Below are positions 27,787 through 36,623 of a stretch of DNA of 42,850 nucleotides, in pieces (the stretch's first letter is position 1; every line of letters begins with the position of its first letter). This stretch comes from an uncultured Candidatus Saccharibacteria bacterium (GTDB taxonomy: Bacteria > Patescibacteriota > Saccharimonadia > Saccharimonadales > Saccharimonadaceae), in contig CAMZIL010000007.1 in NCBI GenBank assembly GCA_947307225.1, forward strand, positions 1 through 42,850, read 5' to 3'. Below the pieces are notes generated by a model that was not told where the DNA came from, ran no database searches, and saw nothing but the letters and a program-made list of their open reading frames with translations. The position numbers were made by a program, and so were the translations under genes.

Positions 27787-30700
27787 ATGGACAACACAAA
27801 AGAAAGTGATTCTCTAGGGAGTTGGTTAAATTTCAAGGCCAAAGCGAAGCAGCCAGACGCAACAGCTTATGAGTATTATGACGAAAATGGCGAATATATT
27901 GGCGGCGGCTATGAATATAAAAACCAAAAGGGCGTTTCACCTGGTGACACAATTTATAAGTTAGACAATGGGACATGGACGGCAGATACTAGCAAGGTTA
28001 AGACCGCCGTCACTCTCGACAAAGTAACCGGCAATATCTCCGTGCAAGCGCCAGAGTATATTATCGAACGCGATGGTTTTAAAGATCAGGTCAAAGGCGT
28101 GTTAGAAAATTTGTCGAGATATTATAAGGCGGACCATAATTACAAAGTCCCGATGCAGGACGGCTCTACGAAAAGCATAGATGAGATTATCGCAGATCTG
28201 AATGACCCAAATAATAGCGAAAGTATTGCGTCTTATGCGAAGTCTGTCGACAATATGTTGAAACAAGAAAATGGTTATATCGATGAAAAAGGTAACAAAC
28301 ATAGTGGCGATCGAGTGACGTATGGCATTAAGGACGGCATTGAGTTGAACGACAGATATTTTATGTGGCGGAATATGATCGCATTAGGCAAAGATGTTAA
28401 AGATGAAACCCGCCAGGCTATACCGAAAGAACTTGCGGAAGCTGAGTTTTTACGTAGGCTCGACTCATATGATGAGGAAACCAGCTCTGTCTCTCTCAAG
28501 AATCTTATGGAGGAAGGCTGGAACCGCGATAAACACTCAGATGAAGAGCTGAAGGCGCTCAATGAAGCCCTAGAACGCTATTTTGGTAATTCCGACCAAA
28601 GTGATATGGAGGAATACGGTAGATGCATTGCGCTATATGAATTTATTAACGGCAGAGCCCCAGACGTAGCTTGGATCCGTAACGTCGTAGAAACGGTCGG
28701 CCAAGCATTCGGCGGAGCGCTGACATTCACCACAGACGTAGGTGTGTATTTGATTGGGGGCACAACAACCGCTATTTTTGGCACTGTGGAGGACGCGTCA
28801 GAGGATTTAGCTCATTATATATTTAAGACGGAAGATAATGATAGCAGCGACATAAAAGCGTGGTACACAGAGTTCACGAATATTTGGGAAAATGATTGGA
28901 AAGCTCAAAGACAAGAAGACTTGGAGTTGTTGTCTGACACGCAGGCTGTCGCTAATAATCTTGCGTATGGGGTGGCCAAATTAGCTACATTAATTTCGGC
29001 TGGCAATGTTATAAGTAGTGGGTTCAAATTAGCGGCATCCGGTATCGCGGAAAGCGCGTCGCTAGCTGCCGCTATGTCGGCTGAAGGCATAGCTGGAGGT
29101 GCTGCAGGTGCAGGGGCTATCGCGAATGGTTTTTCTATTATAATGTCGTGGTGCAATCCTGCCACCGTTGCTTCTATCGCTAACACGGTTTCGCTGTTGA
29201 CGCAATCTGGCTCCGCTTCTGTCATTATAGGATTAGTCGGTGAGTCTTTTGGCGAAGCCATAGCTGGTAATCCTCGCCAGTTCTACGAAGTGTTAAATAG
29301 TGGGCAATTAACACCGCAAGCTAAACAAGATCTATGGGACGAGTTTCTCGGCAATGCTATTGGCTATGGTATAGGCGCCACCGCTATAAAAGGGTTGAGC
29401 GTCGTAGGCGAGACGGTCCGAGGTCGCGCCTTGTCACATAATATTTCTAAGGTGTTAAACTCGATAGCAGTAAAAACTGGCAATATCAAAGATAAGATCC
29501 GCATGAAGATACATGGTGTGGATGACATTTCTGATTATGTCAAAAAGCTGTACGATTCGGACCATTTACGCAAAGCTGATGCTGTTTCGATGAATCAGAT
29601 GCTTAGGAAGGCTCAAGAGGAAGTTGCTAGCACGAAGTTCGTCAAAGTGTTGGGCGATAAACAAGAAATTTTAGACGATCTTGACGATGTAGAGGAGTCT
29701 ATCTTTAAGCTCCGCCGCATGAATAACGCTATCGACGACATGAGATCTGGTGGCAAAGGTATCGCGGCAGAATGGTATCTGTCTGGGAAATACAAGAATT
29801 TTGAGGGGGCAAATAAGGTTCTTGAGGACTCATATGAAGCCATACGAAAGGCGGAAAAAGCTACCAAGATGACTGGTGTGCGCCCAGGTAAGCTTGCTAT
29901 TACGCAAAACACAACTAACTATGTAGGCGGTAAAATCCGCGCTGATATCATCGAAAGCATCCTTAAGGCTAATCCGAACAGCGAAAATGCAAAGGCGATG
30001 AAAGAGGAGCTTGAGTTCTTACAAGATATGATTTCTGAATTTGAGGCAGATGCCTCTCCAGAGCTCATATCCGCATGTTCTCGCTTCGCTGATGATTACC
30101 GGAAATGGTCTGTAGAGGCGAATAATCTCTTGATAGAAGAGGGCCTGCTGAACAAGCAGTTGGTGGAAGAGCTGCGCGCGAGTGGGCTGTGGGGCGAGAA
30201 CGGTGAGCTTTATGCTCCACTATTCCGCGAGAAGCATCTTGAGTCTATGCACAAGTTAAGGGTGAACGTTATTAATAAAGACACTGCGCTAGATCCATAT
30301 CATTATGTGTTCGGTAGCCAAGACGACTTCTTAGATCCATTAGCTGCTAGTCGCATGTATATGCGGCGCTATGCCGATGTCGCTGCTCGCCAAAATGTAG
30401 TAAAAGTTTACACTAGCCTATCTGGCGCTCAGAATAATGTAGTTCTCGATTTTGCCCAGACAGAGGCCGCACGTTTAGCCGAAAAAGGCATCACTGGGGC
30501 TAGAAAAGTAGAAATGAGCGCAACGGTGAAAGACATGGCTAAAGAAATTCGCGCTAGCGAATTAGCTAAAAAGTTTGAGCTCAAAACTCAGGCTAAATAT
30601 GCGTTTAACAAGGGCGAACGCGCAATGCGCGCCGCCGAAAATGCGGTAGAACGTGTTAAGTCTGGCGAGTCGGTAGTAAAGATGACGAGTGGCAAATATA

Positions 30701-33700
30701 GCCGTGCAGCATATAGTATGACCGAGGATGAAATCACCGATATATGGAACGCAAATTTTGGGGTAAAAAGTGCTGCCGCTGGTGGTGATTTTATCCCAGC
30801 AAATATTAAAACTTATGTGCTTACTGATTATCAGTCGCTGCCAAAAGCCACAAAGTCGATGATTCAGGAGAAAGTTGGTGAGGTCAACTTCCTTAAAGGT
30901 GGATCTTTGTTAGAGAACGGTTCAGATGCTGACGTAATTAGAATAATAGGCGAAAAAGCTGGCATCGATATTTCAGACAGCGCTAGTAGCATGGACGCTA
31001 TCTATAGCGCCCTAGACTCTATAGATGCCGGCGCTCTCCCGGCCGTGAAAAAGGCTGCAGGTGGCGGTGCTGAAATAAAGTTAAAAAATGGTTCTAAAGT
31101 AGATATCCCGCCTACTGCCGATACGCAGCGCAAGATAGCGAGAGAACAGCATGAGTTATTGCGCAATTTGTTTGGGCGTCAGCGCGGAGATGAAATTTGG
31201 GAAAGTGCTACAGAATACGCCAATGGTGCACAGGACGCAGCGAAAGCATTTACGCCAGAGGATATCATTCGCCAATCTGAGTTAGATGAAGCCGGTTTCA
31301 GGGAGCTTCAAGAGAAGGCAAAAGCGGAGCGCGAGCTGTCTGAAGAAGTGAAACGCGTAAAAGAGTTGCGCGCAAATCCTGAGCTAGTTAAGGGTAAGGC
31401 TGATGTTGACCTGATGAGAAAGTGGATGGGCAAAGATACGCCAGATGTATCTAATGAGGCTCGTCTCGCCCTATTAAGAGCGGAGACTGCAAAAGACTCT
31501 ATGCAAGAGGCGCGTAAGGCCGCTGTGGTAGAGGCCGAGGCAGCTAAAAAGGCTAAAAAGATCGCAGACATGAGGTCCGGCGCATTATCCGCAGATAACG
31601 CAAAAGAACTCGCCGATGATATGGCAAAAGTTAAGAGGTGGAGCGGAAAATTGTCTAAGGCGGATAAGTCTCTCTTAGAAAAATGGGACGGCCTCATAAC
31701 AGAAGACGATCTCACTAACTTCAAGAAGATGGTCGGTAAGCCAGTCGAAGATGTCAGCACTGATGCGCGTAAGGCCTATCAAGATTTGCTAGACCAGAAG
31801 AACACAATGCGTGGCACGTCATTAGTCGAGTCTCAAGTCCCACAGAGCGGCGACGTCGAAGAATTAAAAGTTGTTAAGACGCGAAAAGAACCAACGACCG
31901 GCGATATTAAACAGGCGCTTGCGTATTATGATTATGGTGGCGAAGATATATCCAATGCCATTTTAGAGAATTACGCCAACATTCAATTAGTACGCAAGAT
32001 TACCTCTAATAACGGAGAGGTATGGGACGAGATTGTCGACTATGACCCAGAGTTCGAGGAAATGGTTAAGCGTAGTATCATAGGGAACACGAAGACGCTG
32101 CGCGAAAAACCAGAGTTCATAGAACTTGCGTATAAATATGCCGAGAATGACGAAATAGCTAGAAGGGAGCTACGCCTATACCAAAGGAAAGACCAATACG
32201 CTGAGCTGAGCAGTGTGCTTGGGAAAAGCGAAGCTGAGGTGGACGACGAAATCTCTGGGCTGGTCGATCGCTACCTGGGCAAGATTATGGAAAAGCCGAC
32301 CATAGATAAGACTTTCAATAAGTTGGTGGAATATTATGGTATCCCAGAGGAAGAAGGGCGCAAATTCTTCGCGCTTAGGTCTGCGCACGAAAACCTTAAT
32401 GGTCCATCCGGTCTCCGCGCACAACTCAAAAAACAGCTCGCTTCAGAGCTCAAAGAAATGGGTTGGAAAGACGCCGACGCAAGGACGAGGGCCGCTGGCA
32501 ATATGGCTGCTCTCATCTGCGACCAAATAGATGATGAGTATAACGATATGCGCGTATTCTTTGACGTAGTCGCTCCAGAGATGGTTGATCAGCCAGGTAT
32601 GTATAGCGAAGTGCGGAAATTATACGCTGAGGTCAATAAGGCTGAAAAGGCTAAAGATACGATAGTTGCAATCCAAGATAATGATGGCCGAGTTGCATTC
32701 GTCGAGACCGACCCTATCGTTGCCTCTCTTTTGAACCACGATACCCTCCCGCGCCCTATGAATGGATGGCAGCGCACTAACTATCTATTGTCGAAAATGT
32801 TCCGTCTTGGCACTACTGGCGTGAACATTACATCTATCGTTAACCAGACCTTCCGCGATTTCGGAAATGCGTTTATCGGCGGCAATATGTATCGCACCAT
32901 CGGGCAAACGCACCAGGAAATTCGAGAGGTGCTCGGCGACAATATCATCGGATGGATAGAACGGGATGACGCTGCGTTAGCCGCATCGATTAGGAAGACC
33001 GCGCAGGAAACTGGTGCAGACGTGAATGAATTAGCAGCAGAAGCTATAGAAAAAACTGGTAAATCTATTGCCCCGACTGTTACGGAGACTGATGTATACA
33101 AGCAGGCCGTAGGGGTGCAGGCAGAAATACGCGGACGCGATTTCGGAGGCGGTATCACTGGGGTGAGAGAGCGCGCGTTTAGAAAAGTGTCTGATAAAAT
33201 TAACAGAACGGAAGATACTCTTGGCAAAGCTAACGAGTTCCGTGAAAGCTATTTGCGTAACGCGGTTTATCAGAACGCATTCGCAGACGGCGTGAAGCGT
33301 GGGTATTCATATGCAAAGTGTCGCGATTTTGCAACGTTTGCAATGAACAACGCAACGACCAACTTCGGTCGTCTTACTGAACATTTCTCGAATTTGCAGC
33401 AAAGTGTTCCGTTCTTGGGGGCTGCGATTAACGGCACTAAATCGTTCTACCGGTTGCTATCTGTTGATCCGGTCGGCGTGATGGGGCGCCTGATGGGCGG
33501 CATTGTGCTTCCAGCGATTGCGTTGACAGCGTATTCTCTCCATGACAGTAAGAACGTAGAAGCGTGGAAGAATTTGAAAGAATACGAGAAAGACGAGAAC
33601 ATCATCTTTGCGGTTGATGGGAAAATCTTTAGTATCCCGATCCCGCAGGAAATTGCCTCCTTCGTGAATCCATGGCGCACACTCGTAGAGGATATTTACG

Positions 33701-35145
33701 ACGCGAATCAGCACGACTTCTGGCAATTAGCTGCTAACAACGTAGTAGGGTTCTCTCCGATTTCCTTAGAAGGTTTTGTAAACATAGACCATAATGTTCT
33801 AATGGATGGTACCACGCAGAGCAACTTCTTCATCAATAATATCGAGCCCGGTGTAGCGAAAGTATTCTCACAACTTTCCCCTGTGTGGATGAAAGCACTA
33901 GCGATGTACGCTACGAAAATTGACCCATACACAATGAAGAAGATAGACGCCGACCGCTATGGCATTGATCCTGATACCGGAGAGGAAATTATCTTAAACG
34001 ATTATTCAAGCAGGTTAGCTTCGCTGGTGGCTAAAATGACCAAGGGCACCCCATTTGAGATGTCATCAGCAATGGCAGAGAAGATGTTGGGAAGTATCTT
34101 TGGTGCAGCCCCGATTGATTATATTGGTTGGATGATTGAAATCGGCGAGGGCGTCACTGGCACTGGCGGCGCAACGATAGGTGGCGCCATTGAAAGTGTT
34201 GGAAAAGGTCTCGTGGAGAAAGTCACATCTCCGATGTACGTTCCGCAGTACAGAACTATGGCTGAAGACCAATGGAAGAAGGCAGTATCGCAGCTATATC
34301 TCGAGCGCAATGAGCTATTAGAGAGCGACCAGTGGCAAGATTATATGAAGAAATATCGCAATGCCAAGACCGCAGAAGAACTAGAAAAATTGAAATCTGT
34401 GCGCGAAAACTTAGTTGCTAATTACTATAAGGACGTTAAAACCGTAGTTGATAATCTTATCAAGCAGTATCCAGACAGCTACACCGCCGAGAAATACAAC
34501 TCAGTAATTGCGCTAAGCGTGTTAATGAACGTCGGTGCAGATACTACTGAGTACGGCAAGCAAGAGCTAGACGCTGTTTATAAAGACGCCAAACGCAAGG
34601 CTGTCGGTACGATGCACAATATTGGCTTCACCTCTCCAAAGGATTACTCAGCATTTGGTTATGTGCGTACTAACAGCGCTGGAGAAACATATGTCGCATA
34701 TAGCACCCCTATGTCTATCTTGAACATTAGAAACTCTATCTCTGGCGCTGGTGCAATGCATGCGGCGAACATAACGAGCATCCTTGACGCTAAAGGTCTT
34801 ACTAAATACGGCGATGCGTATAAAGAGATGCAAGCACAAGAGAATGCCATCCGGGCGAAGGGCAATCTCGTTAGCGAAGACTACGATAAGATTAATAGCC
34901 TTAGGAAGAATTGGGATGTTCAGGTCATGTACGCCCTTTACCCATATATTGAACAGTATGGTATTGATGCAGTGCTCAACGATTCACAGGTTATTGACGT
35001 CCTAGATGATATAGTACGCGTCCCTACCGACTTCGAGGTGACCAACAAGGGCAGATTCTTCTCTTCATCGAGACTAAATAAACAGAGAGGCTTCGCGCCT
35101 GCCTATATCGAGTATGTGTATAATATGATTAAAGGAGAAGACTAA
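27787..35145 (+). CDS. giant internal virion/ejected protein (2452 aa)
   Basis: 2452 residues, about one sixth of the window. Hydrophobic segments lie near residues 298-335 (FGGALTFTTDVGVYLIGGTTTAIFG) and 390-510 (an Ala/Gly-rich, membrane-like stretch with ISAGNVISSGFKLAASG). A long charged helical region follows. Around 1668-1740 (MFRLGTTGVNITSIVNQTFRDFGNAFIGG) the sequence has the style of the large polyvalent protein-associated domain (LPD38), seen in ejected phage/MGE proteins. A further hydrophobic part lies near 1894-1918. Such proteins exit the capsid with DNA and form the trans-envelope channel. SD AAGGAG precedes the ATG. I cannot see a peptidoglycan hydrolase motif. Family naming is from memory and should be checked. 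Confidence 0.75.
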   Translation: MDNTKESDSLGSWLNFKAKAKQPDATAYEYYDENGEYIGGGYEYKNQKGVSPGDTIYKLDNGTWTADTSKVKTAVTLDKVTGNISVQAPEYIIERDGFKDQVKGVLENLSRYYKADHNYKVPMQDGSTKSIDEIIADLNDPNNSESIASYAKSVDNMLKQENGYIDEKGNKHSGDRVTYGIKDGIELNDRYFMWRNMIALGKDVKDETRQAIPKELAEAEFLRRLDSYDEETSSVSLKNLMEEGWNRDKHSDEELKALNEALERYFGNSDQSDMEEYGRCIALYEFINGRAPDVAWIRNVVETVGQAFGGALTFTTDVGVYLIGGTTTAIFGTVEDASEDLAHYIFKTEDNDSSDIKAWYTEFTNIWENDWKAQRQEDLELLSDTQAVANNLAYGVAKLATLISAGNVISSGFKLAASGIAESASLAAAMSAEGIAGGAAGAGAIANGFSIIMSWCNPATVASIANTVSLLTQSGSASVIIGLVGESFGEAIAGNPRQFYEVLNSGQLTPQAKQDLWDEFLGNAIGYGIGATAIKGLSVVGETVRGRALSHNISKVLNSIAVKTGNIKDKIRMKIHGVDDISDYVKKLYDSDHLRKADAVSMNQMLRKAQEEVASTKFVKVLGDKQEILDDLDDVEESIFKLRRMNNAIDDMRSGGKGIAAEWYLSGKYKNFEGANKVLEDSYEAIRKAEKATKMTGVRPGKLAITQNTTNYVGGKIRADIIESILKANPNSENAKAMKEELEFLQDMISEFEADASPELISACSRFADDYRKWSVEANNLLIEEGLLNKQLVEELRASGLWGENGELYAPLFREKHLESMHKLRVNVINKDTALDPYHYVFGSQDDFLDPLAASRMYMRRYADVAARQNVVKVYTSLSGAQNNVVLDFAQTEAARLAEKGITGARKVEMSATVKDMAKEIRASELAKKFELKTQAKYAFNKGERAMRAAENAVERVKSGESVVKMTSGKYSRAAYSMTEDEITDIWNANFGVKSAAAGGDFIPANIKTYVLTDYQSLPKATKSMIQEKVGEVNFLKGGSLLENGSDADVIRIIGEKAGIDISDSASSMDAIYSALDSIDAGALPAVKKAAGGGAEIKLKNGSKVDIPPTADTQRKIAREQHELLRNLFGRQRGDEIWESATEYANGAQDAAKAFTPEDIIRQSELDEAGFRELQEKAKAERELSEEVKRVKELRANPELVKGKADVDLMRKWMGKDTPDVSNEARLALLRAETAKDSMQEARKAAVVEAEAAKKAKKIADMRSGALSADNAKELADDMAKVKRWSGKLSKADKSLLEKWDGLITEDDLTNFKKMVGKPVEDVSTDARKAYQDLLDQKNTMRGTSLVESQVPQSGDVEELKVVKTRKEPTTGDIKQALAYYDYGGEDISNAILENYANIQLVRKITSNNGEVWDEIVDYDPEFEEMVKRSIIGNTKTLREKPEFIELAYKYAENDEIARRELRLYQRKDQYAELSSVLGKSEAEVDDEISGLVDRYLGKIMEKPTIDKTFNKLVEYYGIPEEEGRKFFALRSAHENLNGPSGLRAQLKKQLASELKEMGWKDADARTRAAGNMAALICDQIDDEYNDMRVFFDVVAPEMVDQPGMYSEVRKLYAEVNKAEKAKDTIVAIQDNDGRVAFVETDPIVASLLNHDTLPRPMNGWQRTNYLLSKMFRLGTTGVNITSIVNQTFRDFGNAFIGGNMYRTIGQTHQEIREVLGDNIIGWIERDDAALAASIRKTAQETGADVNELAAEAIEKTGKSIAPTVTETDVYKQAVGVQAEIRGRDFGGGITGVRERAFRKVSDKINRTEDTLGKANEFRESYLRNAVYQNAFADGVKRGYSYAKCRDFATFAMNNATTNFGRLTEHFSNLQQSVPFLGAAINGTKSFYRLLSVDPVGVMGRLMGGIVLPAIALTAYSLHDSKNVEAWKNLKEYEKDENIIFAVDGKIFSIPIPQEIASFVNPWRTLVEDIYDANQHDFWQLAANNVVGFSPISLEGFVNIDHNVLMDGTTQSNFFINNIEPGVAKVFSQLSPVWMKALAMYATKIDPYTMKKIDADRYGIDPDTGEEIILNDYSSRLASLVAKMTKGTPFEMSSAMAEKMLGSIFGAAPIDYIGWMIEIGEGVTGTGGATIGGAIESVGKGLVEKVTSPMYVPQYRTMAEDQWKKAVSQLYLERNELLESDQWQDYMKKYRNAKTAEELEKLKSVRENLVANYYKDVKTVVDNLIKQYPDSYTAEKYNSVIALSVLMNVGADTTEYGKQELDAVYKDAKRKAVGTMHNIGFTSPKDYSAFGYVRTNSAGETYVAYSTPMSILNIRNSISGAGAMHAANITSILDAKGLTKYGDAYKEMQAQENAIRAKGNLVSEDYDKINSLRKNWDVQVMYALYPYIEQYGIDAVLNDSQVIDVLDDIVRVPTDFEVTNKGRFFSSSRLNKQRGFAPAYIEYVYNMIKGED

Positions 35146-35147
35146 AG

Positions 35148-35813
35148 ATGGATTTAGAGGCACGGATACGAAAAGCCACAGATAGCTTCTTTGGGGAGAA
35201 CAGGCGCCAAGCCTCTTCTCCTCAGCCTAGCGCAGATAGGTTCGATATGTACGATGATTTGCGCAAAGATATTGCTAGCGAAAAGGAGCGCCGATACTCT
35301 AGCGGGGCGCGGCCGAAGCTGTCTCTTGAGACTAAGGCTATTATTAAAGATTTAGCTGGCGCCTTTTGCTCAGCTAAGAGGAGATACGATACAAGCCGTG
35401 AAAGAGGAGATATCCGCGTTGCAAAGCTTATTGCCGCGCAGTATATGCAAGAGGTGTTTCTTCCAGCCGTAGAAGCTATTGTTAAACTCAATAGTGTAGA
35501 TGAAGTTTTAAGCTCCTCTAATATGCTAGATAAACTTGACGAGTATACTATCGTCGAGGGAAATAGCAATGGCTCTGGCTATACGAAATCCTTCTTAAAG
35601 ACATTGTACCAGGATGAGATTGGCAGCGGCCCGACAATGTCAGATGCGGTCGTACGCAGAGGTCTCGCCGATATCGAAGTCCTGCTTGCTAACGGTGCGG
35701 TGCGCACGGCGATTGGAAAAGCAGAGAAGCTATTAAAAAAGATAGACGCCGGACAGAATATTGCTGTTGACGACGACTATCTTATTCTCAATAAAGTTAT
35801 TTCTAGAAGCTAG
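35148..35813 (+). CDS. hypothetical helical protein (221 aa), late arm end
   Basis: 221 residues: MDLEARIRKATDSFFGENRRQASSPQPSADRFDMYDDLRKDIASEKERRYSSGARPKLSLETKAIIKDLAGAFCSAKRRYDTSRERG..., helical and basic in the first half, acidic later. It starts two bases after the stop of the giant gene, with AAAGGAG upstream in its end, and probably functions with it as an internal virion or ejection protein. Its stop TAG shares the CTAG palindrome 35810-35813 with the stop of the convergent gene; there is no terminator between. Confidence 0.65.
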   Translation: MDLEARIRKATDSFFGENRRQASSPQPSADRFDMYDDLRKDIASEKERRYSSGARPKLSLETKAIIKDLAGAFCSAKRRYDTSRERGDIRVAKLIAAQYMQEVFLPAVEAIVKLNSVDEVLSSSNMLDKLDEYTIVEGNSNGSGYTKSFLKTLYQDEIGSGPTMSDAVVRRGLADIEVLLANGAVRTAIGKAEKLLKKIDAGQNIAVDDDYLILNKVISRS

Positions 35814-36511
35814 CCTCCAAACGACAGACCGAGAGCTTCCATAAGCGCTCTGTCTCCTCCTGATAACGTTGGCCAGTAAACTTCTTGACGATTGTTGCCG
35901 GTGTATGTGTTTAGATGCGGGCGCTTAGTATTTTGCTGTGCATCATAGATACGCTTTAAGGCGTTATATTCGTTTTGATTAAGCACATTTTTTGCCATTG
36001 AAAGCACTTGTGCGTCATTTGTTGCACCGTTGTTTTTGGCCCACGTAGCAAACCTGATCTTGTTGCCGTTATTATCGAAGAAATCAGAGCCGCCAGATGC
36101 ATTAGAGGTGACCTTACCATATGCATAGCCACCACCCGTTCCGCCGGTTCCACCTCCGTTACCGGCGCTATTCAAGTCGCTAATAGCGTCTTCTATGCTT
36201 TTTATATTATTATATACATTTACGGCATTAGAGCGGAGTTTGTCTAGGCCAGTTTGGTAAGTGGTGAACAGTTTCTGCCGATTAGGTAAATATGTTTGCG
36301 TCTCATACTGCATTTTACTGCGCTCTGGAAAGTTAGAATACATCATGCCTTTTGCGTTCGCTTGCGCCATGATTGACGCCTCATCGTTACGGCGCTGCTG
36401 TTCTAATTGCGATAAGTTAGCGGCATATGATCTATCGAGAGAATCGCGATAGTTCTTAACAAAATCATTTAAGTTGTTGCCTTGTAAATCTTTTATATCA
36501 AAGCCATCCAT
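35810..36511 (-). CDS. probable virion protein with Gly-rich linker (233 aa)
   Basis: 233 residues: helical N-terminal part (YAANLSQLEQQRRNDEASIMAQANAKGM...), a long helix, a GNGGGTGGTGGGYAYGK linker near residue 118, and a C-terminal region KNNGATNDAQVLSMAKNVLNQNEYNALKRIYDAQQ. This helix/Gly-linker architecture resembles the gene at 27165-27761, although the residues differ. It has no SD; the ATG lies six bases after a TATACT box (36518-36523). It overlaps the convergent stop. A role as a virion-associated protein is an inference. Confidence 0.6.
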   Translation of the reverse strand: MDGFDIKDLQGNNLNDFVKNYRDSLDRSYAANLSQLEQQRRNDEASIMAQANAKGMMYSNFPERSKMQYETQTYLPNRQKLFTTYQTGLDKLRSNAVNVYNNIKSIEDAISDLNSAGNGGGTGGTGGGYAYGKVTSNASGGSDFFDNNGNKIRFATWAKNNGATNDAQVLSMAKNVLNQNEYNALKRIYDAQQNTKRPHLNTYTGNNRQEVYWPTLSGGDRALMEALGLSFGG

Positions 36512-36517
36512 ATCTTT

Positions 36518-36523
36518 AGTATA
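36518..36523 (-). promoter_or_regulatory. -10 box for leaderless 36511 mRNA
   Basis: On the - strand TATACT, AAAGAT and ATG follow directly, with exactly six bases between box and start. A divergent + strand TATAAT lies at 36555-36560. Confidence 0.6.
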
Positions 36524-36565
36524 GCAAAACTGCTTGAAATTAAATTAAAACTGTTATAATGTATA

Positions 36566-36622
36566 GGTATATTCGATTTCCATGATATACGAAAAGCCCC
36601 CGCCCCATTCCGGGGGCTTTTT
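36566..36622 (+). ncRNA. candidate short RNA of about 57 nt
   Basis: Downstream of a + strand TATAAT at 36555-36560 are a six-base-pair hairpin arm pair (GTATAT with ATATAC) and then the terminator hairpin at 36592-36621. No coding frame is supported. The element lies between two leftward genes and mirrors the arrangement at 39815-39974. The terminator may instead serve only the leftward gene, so this is tentative. Confidence 0.35.
36592..36621. terminator. bidirectional terminator after nozzle gene
   Basis: AAAAGCCCCC (36592-36601) pairs with GGGGGCTTTT (36612-36621), with T-tracts on both sides. It ends the leftward nozzle transcript. Confidence 0.9.
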
Positions 36623-36623
36623 G

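Noticed and set aside
31308-31760. Leftward frame inside the giant virion gene
   Set aside because: Ser/Ala-rich shadow of a charged coiled region, with no start support.
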